A DNA stretch of 59,687 nucleotides from Enterobacter sp. ENT03 (GTDB lineage: Bacteria > Pseudomonadota > Gammaproteobacteria > Enterobacterales > Enterobacteriaceae): positions 1 through 59,687 of the forward strand of contig NZ_JAHUXA010000022.1 in the NCBI RefSeq assembly GCF_019218745.1, in the 5' to 3' direction. The notes below the pieces were generated by a model that saw nothing but the letters and a program-made list of their open reading frames with translations, was not told where the DNA came from and searched no databases. The position numbers and the translations under genes are program-made. This document shows positions 41,910-51,668 of this stretch, piece by piece. The stretch's first letter is position 1. Each line of letters opens with the position of its first letter.

Positions 41910-43736
41910 ATGCTGACGGCGACTACTGAAACCTCAAATACATTGTCTTCCCGCACCGAGGTGGTTGATGCTTTAATGACCATGCTCGGCGCGCTGGACC
42001 GGCAGTTTCCCGCCGGTTGCTCAGGCTTTTCATTAGGCGACACCTGCGCCCATTACGGCGCAGATATAGCCATGATGGAAGGATTATCACGGGCACTGTG
42101 GGGCGTATTTCCGCTGATGGCGGGCGGCGAGTCTGTGCCGTACAGTGATAAATACCTCACCGCCATCAAACAGGGCACCGATCCGCAGAGCGCCGGATAC
42201 TGGGGCGATACCGGGCCTTACGACCAGCGACTGGTGGAGATGGCGGCCTACGGGCTGGGGCTGGCATTGTTGCAGGATCACTTGCTGGAAAGTTTCTCTG
42301 CCCGCGAGCGCGACAATCTGCACCGCTGGCTGAACCAGATCACCGACGCGCAAATGCCGGACAGCAACTGGAACTACTTTGCCATTATGGTGCAACTGGG
42401 GTTCAAACGCGCCGGACTGCCCTGGGATCGCGCCGCCATTGAGCAGCGCTTTACGCTGATGGAAGCCTATTATCTCGGCGACGGCTGGTATTCCGACGGC
42501 CCCGGTCGTCCGAAAGATTATTACATCTCGATGGCGTTCCACTTTTACGGCCTGATTTACGCCACGCTCAACGGCGAAGACGATCCCGCCCGCGCGCAGA
42601 TCCTGCGCGATCGTGCCGCGCAATTCGCGCAGGATTTTATTTATATGTCGGCGGCCGGGGGCGAATCGGTGCCTTTTGGCCGCAGCCTGACCTACCGTTT
42701 CGCGATGGTGGCATTCTGGAGCGGCGTGGCTTTTGCCGGGCTGGACGTGTTCACACCGGGCGTGGTGAAGGGCATTATCCTGCGTCATTTACGCTGGTGG
42801 CTGAAACAGCCGATTTTTGACCGCGACGGCATTCTCACCCTGGGTTTCGCCTATCCCAACCTGGCCTTTTGCGAGGACTATAACTCGCCGGGATCGCCAT
42901 ACTGGGCGCTGAAAGTCTTCCTCATCCTGGCGCTGCCTGCGGAGCATCCGTTCTGGCAGGCGGAGGAGCTGCCGTTACCTGCGCTTAGCGATAAGCGAGC
43001 TATTCCCCACGCGCAGCAGATCCTTGTGCACAGCGAGCATTCACAGCATGTGTACCTGCTCACCTCCGGGCAACTGGAGCTGAACAACTATGTGAATACC
43101 GAAGCCAAATACACCAAGTTTGCCTACTCCAGCCGTTTTGGTTTCACCATCGAACGCGGACGCTACGGCATTAAGCACGCCGCCTGTGATTCCATGCTGT
43201 TGCTGTCGGAAGGGGATAACTACTGGCGTGGCCGCCGTGAGTGTGACGAGGTGGTGGTGCATGACGATCATATTTTTTCCCGCTGGTCGCCATGGCATGA
43301 CGTGCACATCGCCAGCTGGCTTATTCCCTGCGGCGACTGGCACGTACGCCTCCATCACATCAACACCGCCCGCCATTTAAACAGCACCGAAGGCGGATTT
43401 GCGGTGATGAAAGCGGAGCCGCAGCTGCGGCCTGACGGCTGCCTGGTGCAGGCCCGCAACGGCGACAGCGCGATCCTCTCTTTACCCCTCGGTATAACCC
43501 GTGAGGCGGACTGCGTTATTACGCCGCCGAACAGCAGCGTGATGTTCGCGGAATGCGCCGCCATTCCGGTGCTGACCGGCGAGCTGGCACCGGGTGAGCA
43601 CTGGCTGTGTTGCGCAGTACGCGCAGGCGCGCATCAGGAGGGATTTACTGACGCCGTCCCGCAAGTACAGCGTGAAAATAATACCTTTGTCGTGCGCCAT
43701 CCGGCGTCGCAACACTGCATCACCCTGGCGTTATAA
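41910..43736 (+). CDS. DUF2264 protein, putative uronic-acid glycan enzyme
   Basis: A 608-residue cytoplasmic protein (no signal peptide) with the DUF2264 layout. An N-terminal helical (alpha/alpha) toroid-like half includes LSRALWGVFPLMAGG, DSNWNYFAIMVQLGF and DGWYSDGPGRPKDYYISMAF. A C-terminal beta-rich half includes NYVNTEAKYTKFAYSSRFGF. Conserved acidic and aromatic residues fit a carbohydrate-active enzyme. I recall that DUF2264 members were placed in a glucuronidase GH family (GH154), which fits the GH88 partner, but I cannot verify it. Start at 41910 after GAGAGG. First gene of the operon. Confidence 0.8.
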   Translation: MLTATTETSNTLSSRTEVVDALMTMLGALDRQFPAGCSGFSLGDTCAHYGADIAMMEGLSRALWGVFPLMAGGESVPYSDKYLTAIKQGTDPQSAGYWGDTGPYDQRLVEMAAYGLGLALLQDHLLESFSARERDNLHRWLNQITDAQMPDSNWNYFAIMVQLGFKRAGLPWDRAAIEQRFTLMEAYYLGDGWYSDGPGRPKDYYISMAFHFYGLIYATLNGEDDPARAQILRDRAAQFAQDFIYMSAAGGESVPFGRSLTYRFAMVAFWSGVAFAGLDVFTPGVVKGIILRHLRWWLKQPIFDRDGILTLGFAYPNLAFCEDYNSPGSPYWALKVFLILALPAEHPFWQAEELPLPALSDKRAIPHAQQILVHSEHSQHVYLLTSGQLELNNYVNTEAKYTKFAYSSRFGFTIERGRYGIKHAACDSMLLLSEGDNYWRGRRECDEVVVHDDHIFSRWSPWHDVHIASWLIPCGDWHVRLHHINTARHLNSTEGGFAVMKAEPQLRPDGCLVQARNGDSAILSLPLGITREADCVITPPNSSVMFAECAAIPVLTGELAPGEHWLCCAVRAGAHQEGFTDAVPQVQRENNTFVVRHPASQHCITLAL

Positions 43737-43800
43737 ATACCGGGCATCAGCCCGGAATAACAATCAACCTCTGTATTTGCATGCTTTCGTCGAGGATAGT

Positions 43801-45069
43801 ATGGCTAAAACATTAACCACCAACCGGTCTGAATATTACAAGATCAGTAGCTTTATCTTTCTTTATTTCTTTACCTGGTCAGCCAGTATTGGCTTGCTGG
43901 CGATCTGGCTCGGACAAAAAGCAAATTTAAGCGGCACGGTTATTGGGACCGTCTTTGCCATTAACGGCATATTTTCGGTGATCTTAAAACCGATTTATGG
44001 CTACATCCTCGATAAAATTGGTATGAGTAAATACCTGCTCTATTTTGTCGTGGCAATGTCGGCGTTAATGGCACCGTTCTTTATTTATGTCTATCAGCCA
44101 CTGTTAATGTCTAATACTATGCTGGGTATTATTGTCGGGGCGATCTATTTAAGCTTTGCCTGGTACGCGGGCGTGGCGGCCTGCGAATCCTATACCGATC
44201 GCTACAGCCGCCTGAACGGCATGGAATTCGGCCAGATCCGCATGTGGGGATCGCTCGGCTGGGCGGTGGCGTCATCGTTCTCTGGCCTGCTGTTTAACCT
44301 CTCGCCCGCCTATAACTTTTTGCTCGGTAGCGTCGCGTCCATCGTGATGCTGGTCGTGCTGTTCAGTCTGAAAGTGGATACCCGCACCGCGCACGCCAGC
44401 GAAGTCCTGACCAAAGAAAAAATCGCCCCGGCAGACGTTTATGCGCTGCTGAAAAGCGGTAAATTCTGGGCCTTCTGCCTGTATGTCGCAGGCGTAGCAT
44501 GGATGATGTTTATCGCCGAACAGCAGTTCTCGCGCTATTTCGTCACCTTCTTTGATGATGTGCACCAGGGCAACGCCATCTTTGGCTATCTCGGAACGGT
44601 ACAGTCCGGCATGGAATTCATCATGTACATGGTGATCCCGCTGTTCGTGAATTATATCGGCGCGAAGAAAGGATTATTAATTGTCGGGTTACTGGTAGGT
44701 GCGCGGCTGATTATTTCCGGCGTCTGCGACTCCCATCTGCTTATTTCCGTGCTCAAGCCGCTGTATGGTCTTGAAATTTGTCTGCTGCTGGTGTCGGTAT
44801 TTAAATATATCGCCGAACATTTCGATAAACGTGTTAACGCCACCATGTATTTACTGGGGTATCAGGCGATGCTGTATGTCGGTAATGTCGTGGTTTCTTC
44901 ACCAGCCGGCCTGATGTATGACCGTATCGGCTTCGAGCAGACCTATATCATCATGGGATCGATTGCCCTGTTCTTTACGCTTGTTTCTGCTTTTACGCTC
45001 TCCGCCTGTCAGAGCAAAATGCGCCCCAGTGCGCCGCTGGACGTGGCCGGAAATAACGCATCACGCTAA
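43801..45069 (+). CDS. LacY-family oligosaccharide:H+ symporter
   Basis: A 422-residue major-facilitator protein with 12 hydrophobic segments. It resembles the LacY/RafB/CscB oligosaccharide group: the N-terminus EYYKISSFIFLYFFTWSASI, the loop YGYILDKIGMSKYLL, ESYTDRYSRLNGMEFGQIRM and the cytoplasmic GLMYDRIGFEQTYIIMG. The start at 43801 follows GAGGATAGT; the longer frame begins inside DUF2264. Its position between DUF2264 and GH88 suggests uptake of unsaturated uronic-acid di- or oligosaccharides. Confidence 0.88.
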   Translation: MAKTLTTNRSEYYKISSFIFLYFFTWSASIGLLAIWLGQKANLSGTVIGTVFAINGIFSVILKPIYGYILDKIGMSKYLLYFVVAMSALMAPFFIYVYQPLLMSNTMLGIIVGAIYLSFAWYAGVAACESYTDRYSRLNGMEFGQIRMWGSLGWAVASSFSGLLFNLSPAYNFLLGSVASIVMLVVLFSLKVDTRTAHASEVLTKEKIAPADVYALLKSGKFWAFCLYVAGVAWMMFIAEQQFSRYFVTFFDDVHQGNAIFGYLGTVQSGMEFIMYMVIPLFVNYIGAKKGLLIVGLLVGARLIISGVCDSHLLISVLKPLYGLEICLLLVSVFKYIAEHFDKRVNATMYLLGYQAMLYVGNVVVSSPAGLMYDRIGFEQTYIIMGSIALFFTLVSAFTLSACQSKMRPSAPLDVAGNNASR

Positions 45070-45123
45070 TCCCTGAAGCGGGATGACGTTATCCCGCCGT
45101 AGTCAGTCAAAAGGAACCGAAAT

Positions 45124-46314
45124 ATGTTAAATAATATCGTTGAAGAACCGTTACGTGAATTCCCGGATGCCACGCTGGATCGCCATGCGTTTAGCGATGA
45201 GATGGCCTCGGCACGTAACCATGTTCTGACGCTGATCCGCCGTCATTTAACCGAGTTCGGTGATAAATTTCCCGCAGAAGCAGCGGTGAACGGGCGCTAT
45301 CCGCTGACGGAAAACGTTGAGTGGACCACCAGCTTCTGGACGGGGCAGCTGTGGCTGGCATGGGAGATGAGCGGCGATAATACTTTCCGCGAGATGGCGG
45401 AAAAGCACGTTCGTTCGTTTGGCGCACGTATTGCCGGCCGCCACGACACCAACACCCATGATCTCGGCTTTCTCTACACGCTCTCCTGCGTGGCGGCATG
45501 GCGTCTGACCGGTAATCGTGATGCGCGTGGCTTCTCGTTGCTGGCGGCCGAAGCGCTGCTGGAGCGTTTTCACACGCGGGCGAAAATCATTCAGGCGTGG
45601 GGCGATTTAAGCGATCCGACGCAGGCCGGACGCATGATCATCGATTGCACCATGAACCTGCCGCTGCTCTACTGGGCGACGGAGCAGACCGGCGATCCAC
45701 GCTTCGCTGACGCCGCAAAAGCACACGTTCAGCAGTCGGCGACCTATTTAATCCGCCCCGATGCCTCTACCTATCACACCTACTATATGGACGTGGAAAC
45801 CGGCGCGCCGCGCTACGGTAACACCCAGCAGGGCTATGCCGACGACTCATGCTGGTCGCGGGGGCAGGCGTGGGGGATTTACGGTTTTCTGCTCAGCTAT
45901 ATCTATACCGGCGACCGCGAGATGGTCGCGCTCTCTAAACGGCTGGCGAACTATTTCCTTAACCGTCTGCCGGAAGACTATGTCTGTCACTGGGATCTGG
46001 CGCTGCTCGGCACTGATGCACTACGGGATTCGTCGTCGGCGGCGATTGCCGTATGCGGATTACTGGAACTGGTGAAGCACCTGCCGGTGACCGATCCGGA
46101 TCGCGCGCGCTATCAGCAGTGGGCGGAAGGGATCATGTCATCGCTGACGAAGCACTATCTGGCGGGCAGCGACGAGGCGTGTAACGGTCTGCTAAAACAC
46201 TCGGTTTACCATCTGGCCAGTAATAAAGGCGTGGATGAGTGCAGCAGCTGGGGAGATTATTTCTACGTGGAAGCGTTAATGCGCGTGACGCAAAGCTGGA
46301 AGTTGTACTGGTAA
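45124..46314 (+). CDS. GH88 unsaturated glucuronyl hydrolase
   Basis: A 396-residue cytosolic enzyme that removes the 4,5-unsaturated glucuronyl residue left by polysaccharide lyases. Asp113 (NTHDLGF) and Asp174 (IIDCTMNLPLLYW) are 61 residues apart, exactly the spacing of the catalytic and assisting Asp88/Asp149 of Bacillus UGL. Other family segments are VEWTTSFWTGQLWLAWE and DDSCWSRGQAWGIYGF. AAAGGAA precedes the ATG. Last gene of the operon; substrate may be glycosaminoglycan- or gellan-type fragments. Confidence 0.9.
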   Translation: MLNNIVEEPLREFPDATLDRHAFSDEMASARNHVLTLIRRHLTEFGDKFPAEAAVNGRYPLTENVEWTTSFWTGQLWLAWEMSGDNTFREMAEKHVRSFGARIAGRHDTNTHDLGFLYTLSCVAAWRLTGNRDARGFSLLAAEALLERFHTRAKIIQAWGDLSDPTQAGRMIIDCTMNLPLLYWATEQTGDPRFADAAKAHVQQSATYLIRPDASTYHTYYMDVETGAPRYGNTQQGYADDSCWSRGQAWGIYGFLLSYIYTGDREMVALSKRLANYFLNRLPEDYVCHWDLALLGTDALRDSSSAAIAVCGLLELVKHLPVTDPDRARYQQWAEGIMSSLTKHYLAGSDEACNGLLKHSVYHLASNKGVDECSSWGDYFYVEALMRVTQSWKLYW

Positions 46315-46317
46315 TTT

Positions 46318-46402
46318 CCCCTCACCCTAACCCTCTCCCAATGGGAGAGGGATCAGACCCTTTTCACCCTCTTCCCGGGAAGAGGGCCAGGGGGAGGGGA
46401 TA
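46318..46402. repeat. Double inverted-repeat element between the GH88 gene and ygiN
   Basis: CCCTCACCCTAACCCTCTCCCAATGGGAGAGGG is followed by CCCTCTTCCCGGGAAGAGGGCCAGGGGGAGGGG. These are two hairpin-forming modules of the same family as at 424-458 and 59484-59519. It lies between convergent genes and could terminate or protect both transcripts. Confidence 0.8.
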
Positions 46403-46403
46403 A

Positions 46404-46718
46404 TTACACGCCCTGCTCAAGAATACGAATATGGGTTTCCAGCACGTCGCCTTTCACCGCCTCGCTCCACGCTTTCATGTGCGCGGTTTGCAGATGCGCC
46501 TCAAGATGCGCGACGGTTTCCCACTGTTCCACCATCATAATGGAATCCGGGTTGGTGCTCTGGAAGCTCACGCCAGCCGCGTGATCCACCATCGGCGCAT
46601 AGCCGTGGCAGCCTTCTTCTTTCAGTACGGTCGGGATAATCTTCGCGAATTCGTCGAGCACCGCCTGGCGATGATGTTGGCCCGGACGGGTACGAATTTC
46701 AGCAATCACTGTTAACAT
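46404..46718 (-). CDS. ygiN: Quinol monooxygenase YgiN
   Basis: A 104-residue ABM-domain protein (MLTVIAEIRTRPGQHHRQAV) that in E. coli oxidises menadiol back to menadione, forming a redox cycle with MdaB. AGAAGGAG precedes the ATG. It is 3' of mdaB on the same strand, as in E. coli. Confidence 0.95.
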   Translation of the reverse strand: MLTVIAEIRTRPGQHHRQAVLDEFAKIIPTVLKEEGCHGYAPMVDHAAGVSFQSTNPDSIMMVEQWETVAHLEAHLQTAHMKAWSEAVKGDVLETHIRILEQGV

Positions 46719-46749
46719 GGTTTAACTCCTTCTAAATTCCATCCCACAG

Positions 46750-47331
46750 TTAAGCAAAAATTTCCGCAAGATGCTTGCGATATTCTGCGATATAACGCGG
46801 CACGTCCGGCATTTTGATCACATCGTTGGTGATAAAGGTCGGCAGCGGCTCAAGGCCAAGGAACTGATTCGCTTTATGGAACGGCAGATAAACGCCGTCG
46901 ACGCCAACGCCATGGAAGAACTGCTCTTTATCCGTGAAAGCTTCCAGCGGCGCGTTCCAGGTCAGCGACAGCATATAGGTTTTGCCCTGCAGCAGACCGC
47001 CGGAACCGTATTTTTTCGCGCCGTCAGAGCGGGTGCGACCATCGCTGGCGTACAGCGAACCGTGGCCTTCGGTGAACACATCATCGATGTATTTTTTCAC
47101 CGTCCAGGGGGCACCCATCCACCAGCCCGGCATCTGCCAGATGATGGTGTCAGCCCACAGGAAATTCTGCACTTCGGCCTGGATGTCGTAATCGCTGTCG
47201 GCACGCACGACGCGAACATCATGTCCGGCGTCACGCAGAAAACCCTGCGCGACCTCGGTCAGGGTGTCATTCAGCTGGCCTTTAGAGTGGGCGAAGGCTT
47301 TCGCGCCGTTAACAATCAGAATGTTGCTCAT
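46750..47331 (-). CDS. mdaB: NADPH:quinone oxidoreductase MdaB
   Basis: A 193-residue flavodoxin-like FAD enzyme that reduces quinones by two electrons, protecting against redox cycling. MSNILIVNGAKAFAHSKGQ, MPGWWMGAPWTVKKYIDDVF and LSLTWNAP are family hallmarks. Upstream of ygiN. Confidence 0.95.
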   Translation of the reverse strand: MSNILIVNGAKAFAHSKGQLNDTLTEVAQGFLRDAGHDVRVVRADSDYDIQAEVQNFLWADTIIWQMPGWWMGAPWTVKKYIDDVFTEGHGSLYASDGRTRSDGAKKYGSGGLLQGKTYMLSLTWNAPLEAFTDKEQFFHGVGVDGVYLPFHKANQFLGLEPLPTFITNDVIKMPDVPRYIAEYRKHLAEIFA

Positions 47332-47434
47332 TATTTATCCTCGAATTATTGCGTTTGACGGCAATTTTACCCGTAACGACGGGGCGGTAAAATGAGCAAA
47401 ATGTGCAAAGTCTTTTGCGCGTGGCGCAATAATC

Positions 47435-48784
47435 TTACCAGCTGACCTCGGCGGCGAAACCGGTGGGCGTCACCTGGCGGAATTGCACCGTCATCTGATG
47501 CAGCGCCGCGATGCGCCGCACGATGGACAATCCCAGTCCACTACCGGTTTTTTCCTGGCCCGGTGGACGGTAAAAACGCTCACCAATACGCGCCAGTGCT
47601 TCCGCGCTCACGCCGGGGCCGTTATCCCGTACGCTAAAACCACGCGCGTGCAGCACCACATCCACCTGCGAACCCGACGGACAATAACGGATGGCGTTTT
47701 CCAGCAGATTGCGCACCAGCAGTTGCAGCAACAGCTGATGCCCACAAAAAGTGACGTTTTTCGCTTGTGTCTCGAGCCGCAAATCGATGCCCGCCCGCTG
47801 CGCGCCAGACCACGCTTCCATGATGGCGCTTTGCAGCAGATCCGCCATCGGGATCGGCGCAGGCTCCTCCAGCCCATTCAGCGAGTCCAGACGTGAGAGC
47901 GTCAGCAGTTGTTCAACCAGCCGGGACGCGCGGTCGATCCCCTCACGCAGATTTATCAGCGCGTGATTCAGCGCCGCCGGATCGTCCTGGGAAAGCTGCG
48001 CCACCTCAGTTTGCACTTTCAGGGCTGCCAGTGGACTGCGTAATTCGTGAGCGGCATCAGAGGTGAAGCGGCGTTCGCGGGACATAAACGCATGAATACG
48101 TGTAAACAACTGGTTCAGCTCATCCACCATCGGGCGGACTTCCTGCGGCGTGCCTTCCACCAGCAGCGGCGTCGTGGCGTCAGGTTTGCGCTGATGCAAC
48201 AAACGGGCAATGTGTCGCAGCGGCGACAGCTCCCGGCTCACCAGCCAGATCAGAAACAGCATCATCACCGGCAAGGCTAGCAGCCAGGGCGTCAGTTGTG
48301 ACATGACGATCTCCAGGGCCAGCTCGTCGCGATACTCTTCTTCCTGACCAACCGCGATCCGACGTTCACCGTCTTTGGTAGTTAGCCACACCACGCGCCA
48401 CTCGTCGCCATCTAAATGGGTATCTTCAAACCCATCCTGTCGATAGTCATAAAGGAGTTCAGTGCCGTTATCGCCGTCGTCCAGAAGCCGCTTGCCATCA
48501 TGAGAGAAAATCGCAAATGCCAGCGCATCGTCATCCAGTTTGCCGTGATGATGGCGCACCAGCTTTTTACTTTCCGGCAGCGTTTGCGGTGTACGCATCT
48601 CGCCGGGATCAAGCACGCTCAGGCGCTTCGCCAGCAGCATTTGCTGGGTATCAAACAGCTTATCCAGCGAATGCCGGGTTTCATACCAGGCGGCCACGCT
48701 CGCGCTGCCCCAGGCGATGATTGCCAGTAAAATAAACCCACTGATAAGCCTTGAGCGCAGGCTTTGCGTCAGTAATGCGATCAT
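47435..48784 (-). CDS. qseC: Sensor histidine kinase QseC
   Basis: Inner-membrane kinase of the QseBC two-component system, reported to sense autoinducer-3/catecholamines and to act on QseB. Membrane segments lie at about 13-32 and 160-185 around a periplasmic sensor. The HisKA box is [17 protein letters not shown]; the N, G1 and G2 boxes are [19 protein letters not shown] and GSGLGLSIV. 449 residues, as in E. coli. It overlaps qseB by four bases. Confidence 0.95.
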   Translation of the reverse strand: MIALLTQSLRSRLISGFILLAIIAWGSASVAAWYETRHSLDKLFDTQQMLLAKRLSVLDPGEMRTPQTLPESKKLVRHHHGKLDDDALAFAIFSHDGKRLLDDGDNGTELLYDYRQDGFEDTHLDGDEWRVVWLTTKDGERRIAVGQEEEYRDELALEIVMSQLTPWLLALPVMMLFLIWLVSRELSPLRHIARLLHQRKPDATTPLLVEGTPQEVRPMVDELNQLFTRIHAFMSRERRFTSDAAHELRSPLAALKVQTEVAQLSQDDPAALNHALINLREGIDRASRLVEQLLTLSRLDSLNGLEEPAPIPMADLLQSAIMEAWSGAQRAGIDLRLETQAKNVTFCGHQLLLQLLVRNLLENAIRYCPSGSQVDVVLHARGFSVRDNGPGVSAEALARIGERFYRPPGQEKTGSGLGLSIVRRIAALHQMTVQFRQVTPTGFAAEVSW

Positions 48785-49440
48785 GCGTCTCCCAGCGAAT
48801 AGCCAATGCCGTGAACGGTACGGATGAAACGGCTGCCCAGCTTGCGTCGTAGGTGGTGAATATGGACATTCAGCGCGTTGCGGGAGACGTCATCGTCCCA
48901 GTTATAGAGTTTTTCTTCGATCAATGAATGCGGAAGTACGCGGCCAGGATTGCGCATAAACAGCGTCAGCAGCGCAAACTCTTTTGGCGGTAGCACCAGC
49001 GGTTCCCCGGCCAGCGTGGCGGTGAGGTTGACCGGATCGAGCGTCACCTCGCCGTGGGATAAGGTGGCCTGTACGCTGCCATGATGACGGCGGGTTAAGG
49101 CTTCCAGACGGGCAGCCACTTCGATCAACGCGAAAGGTTTACAGAGATAGTCGTCAGCCCCCAACCGCAGTCCTTCCACCCGTTGCTCCAGCGCGTCACG
49201 GGCGGTGAGGATCAGTACCGGATGTTGATGCCCGGCGCAGCGCCAGGCTTTCAAAATCTCGAGTCCATCCATGCCCGGCAGGCTGAGATCGAGCACCACA
49301 GCGTCGTAAGGTGCCTGGGTCAGTGCCTGCATGCCCTGGTTGCCATCCGTAAACCAGTCGGGCGTCATCCCCAGTTTGCTCAGGCCCGCTTTCAGGCCGT
49401 CACCGATCAGCCTGTCATCCTCAATCAGCAGTATGCGCAT
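48781..49440 (-). CDS. qseB: Response regulator QseB
   Basis: OmpR-type regulator of 219 residues. The receiver has IEDD at the N-terminus and phospho-acceptor Asp51 in [12 protein letters not shown]; the C-terminal winged helix ends with [31 protein letters not shown] precedes the ATG. In E. coli qseB is divergent from ygiW and has its own QseB-controlled promoter. Here it starts only 18 bp after a nucleoside-transporter gene, so it is probably transcribed from that operon. Confidence 0.95.
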   Translation of the reverse strand: MRILLIEDDRLIGDGLKAGLSKLGMTPDWFTDGNQGMQALTQAPYDAVVLDLSLPGMDGLEILKAWRCAGHQHPVLILTARDALEQRVEGLRLGADDYLCKPFALIEVAARLEALTRRHHGSVQATLSHGEVTLDPVNLTATLAGEPLVLPPKEFALLTLFMRNPGRVLPHSLIEEKLYNWDDDVSRNALNVHIHHLRRKLGSRFIRTVHGIGYSLGDA

Positions 49441-49458
49441 CTCTCATCCTCCATGGCA

Positions 49459-50688
49459 TTAGTGAGCAATAAGATAAAATAAGCCCGTGAGCGCTGCACT
49501 CAATAAGTTAGATAACATACCGGCGAGGATCACCTTACCACCCATTTTGGCGATAAAGCTTTTTTTGTCGGGCACGATATTACCCAGCACGCCAATTAAT
49601 GCTGCCGGGGCTGACAGATTAGCAAATCCGGCCAGCGCCATCGTGGCGATAATCTGTGAATATTCAGACAGCGCAGGTTTTAAAGGGATAAAGCTGGTGT
49701 AAGCCACAAATTCGTTAAGCACCAGTTTCTGTCCCAGCAAATTACCTATCTGGAGCATTTCACCGGCAGGCACACCCAACAGCCAGGCGATGGGGGCGAA
49801 AATATAACTAAAGATGAATTGCAGCGTTATATCCTGCTGGCCAAATAAGCCAAACAGCCAGCCCAGTAATCCATTTACCATGGCAATTAGCGCTATCAGT
49901 GCCAGCAGCATAGCACCGACGTTCACGGCCAACATTAAACCCGTGCTGGCACCGTTGGTGGCGGCTTCAACAATATTGATAGGCCGTTCCTCACTGCCCA
50001 TTAAATTGCCAGAGACATCGGCCACCTTATCCGGCTCGGTTTCCGGGAACAGCATCTTCGCCATCAGCAGCCCACCGGGGGCAGACATAAAAGATGCCGC
50101 CACCAGATATTTGATGTCGATCCCCATACTCGCATAGCCCACCAGCACGGAACCGGCGATCGAGGCCACGCCGCCAGACATCAATGCGAATAACTCTGAA
50201 CGTGTCATTTTCGGCGCGTAGGGCCGCATCAGGACGAAGACATCCGTATTACCAGCGAAGATATTAGCCGTCGCCGCGATGGATTCAGCCGGGCTGGTCT
50301 TCAGCAATTTGTGGATCGCATTACCAATAATGCGAATGACCCATTGCATGATCCCAAGGTAATAGAGCACTGAAAAAAGTGCCGACATAAAAATAATGAT
50401 CGGCAATACATGGAAGGCAAACACAAAACCCATTTTGAAACGGCCTAAATCACCGAACAGAAAATTAATCCCTTCTGATGAGTAATTCAGCATGCCTGAC
50501 AGGCTGTTGGAAATGGAGAGCAGCATCCGCTCCCCGGCCGGAACATAAAGCACCAGTGCTGCGATCCCTGCCTGGAGGCAAAATGCCCCTAGCGTCGCGC
50601 GCAGGCTAATAGCGTTGCGGTTTTCTGAGAATATCCTCGCAATGGCAAGCAGAGCGATAATCCCGAGACAGACAATGATGATTTGCAT
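49459..50688 (-). CDS. Concentrative nucleoside transporter (CNT family)
   Basis: An inner-membrane nucleoside:cation symporter of 409 residues, like E. coli NupC/NupX/PsuT. Family motifs are GFVFAFHVLPIIIFMSALFS, ETFVL-like NIFAGNTDVFVLMRPYAPKM, and QKLVLNEFVAYTSF. Two ATGs are adjacent; AAGGAG fits the second (50686-50688) better. It is preceded by the hydrolase gene and followed directly by qseB. Confidence 0.9.
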   Translation of the reverse strand: MQIIIVCLGIIALLAIARIFSENRNAISLRATLGAFCLQAGIAALVLYVPAGERMLLSISNSLSGMLNYSSEGINFLFGDLGRFKMGFVFAFHVLPIIIFMSALFSVLYYLGIMQWVIRIIGNAIHKLLKTSPAESIAATANIFAGNTDVFVLMRPYAPKMTRSELFALMSGGVASIAGSVLVGYASMGIDIKYLVAASFMSAPGGLLMAKMLFPETEPDKVADVSGNLMGSEERPINIVEAATNGASTGLMLAVNVGAMLLALIALIAMVNGLLGWLFGLFGQQDITLQFIFSYIFAPIAWLLGVPAGEMLQIGNLLGQKLVLNEFVAYTSFIPLKPALSEYSQIIATMALAGFANLSAPAALIGVLGNIVPDKKSFIAKMGGKVILAGMLSNLLSAALTGLFYLIAH

Positions 50689-50691
50689 CAT

Positions 50692-51654
50692 TTACTCCTT
50701 GTCGGCATCAATGATCTTGCGGAAAAGATCTTTAAACAGGTGATCCCGCTCAATGAACTTAACCACCTCGATCACATGGCGGCGATTATCAAAACTCCAG
50801 TTCAGATTGTCGTTAATCAGCAGTGCCGGGACAAACTGGCAGGTGAACCACTCGGGGTTAAGTAATAAGCCTACGGTCGTGATGTCCCAGATAACCTTGC
50901 GAGAAGCAAAGCCGATCCACGGGCAGCGCGGGGCCAGTTCGGCAAAGTAATTACCCAGGCGGCTGGTATTCGCGAAATAGTGCTGCATTTCGGGTACCGA
51001 CGTTGCCATGCAATTCGCCACACCAAAGCAGGGGATGAGGGTTAATGCCGCGCCGCTGTCAAATAGTGTCCGGCTGGCGGCAATATCCTGCATCAGATTA
51101 AATTCCTGATTATCTTTCCAGTCAAAGCTGTTGCCTCCCAGCCAGATAATATGAATTTTCTCAATAATATCCGGAGCCAATTGCAATGCGCAGGCCACGT
51201 TAGTCGGTGCGCCAATGGCTAAGACATAGAGTGTTTCAGCGCTGTTTCTTGCTCGTTCAATGAGATCGTTTACCGCCGGAGAACGCTCTGGCGTATCGCT
51301 ATTCGTTAAATAACGGGTAGCCCCATGAAAAACAGCAGGGAGATTATCGCGTGGAGAAAGCTTTTCAAAGACGCGTAAAATTTCATCATAGCTAAGCTGC
51401 ATCCCGATAGCCGGGTCGTCAACGTAAGTATGTGAAGCACCTTCGCCAAAAAAATGATTGGTGAACGGGGCGGCATAAATAGCTTGCAAATCTATACGTT
51501 CCGGGTGGAGAAGGGCCCAGGCGATAGCAATTTGATCATCAATTTCGTTATAAGTATCGCTGTCAATCACCACTGATAATTTTCCATCAGCAGGGATATG
51601 CATCAACGCCATGCGCTGAGCAAGGTTCAGCTTAACCTGAGTTGTTGTTTTCAT
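50692..51654 (-). CDS. Inosine-uridine-type nucleoside hydrolase
   Basis: A 320-residue cytosolic enzyme that splits ribonucleosides into base and ribose. The calcium-binding aspartate cluster is DSDTYNEIDDQIAI, a two-residue-longer version of the classic DxDPGxDD loop that is common in one branch of the family. LAIGAPTNVACAL and WLGGNSFDWKD are further conserved parts; the late aspartate ligand is in KVIWDITTVG. Tsx-like, hydrolase and CNT genes are 3-14 bp apart, so they are co-transcribed. Confidence 0.9.
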   Translation of the reverse strand: MKTTTQVKLNLAQRMALMHIPADGKLSVVIDSDTYNEIDDQIAIAWALLHPERIDLQAIYAAPFTNHFFGEGASHTYVDDPAIGMQLSYDEILRVFEKLSPRDNLPAVFHGATRYLTNSDTPERSPAVNDLIERARNSAETLYVLAIGAPTNVACALQLAPDIIEKIHIIWLGGNSFDWKDNQEFNLMQDIAASRTLFDSGAALTLIPCFGVANCMATSVPEMQHYFANTSRLGNYFAELAPRCPWIGFASRKVIWDITTVGLLLNPEWFTCQFVPALLINDNLNWSFDNRRHVIEVVKFIERDHLFKDLFRKIIDADKE

Positions 51655-51668
51655 TTTTACTCCTGGCT

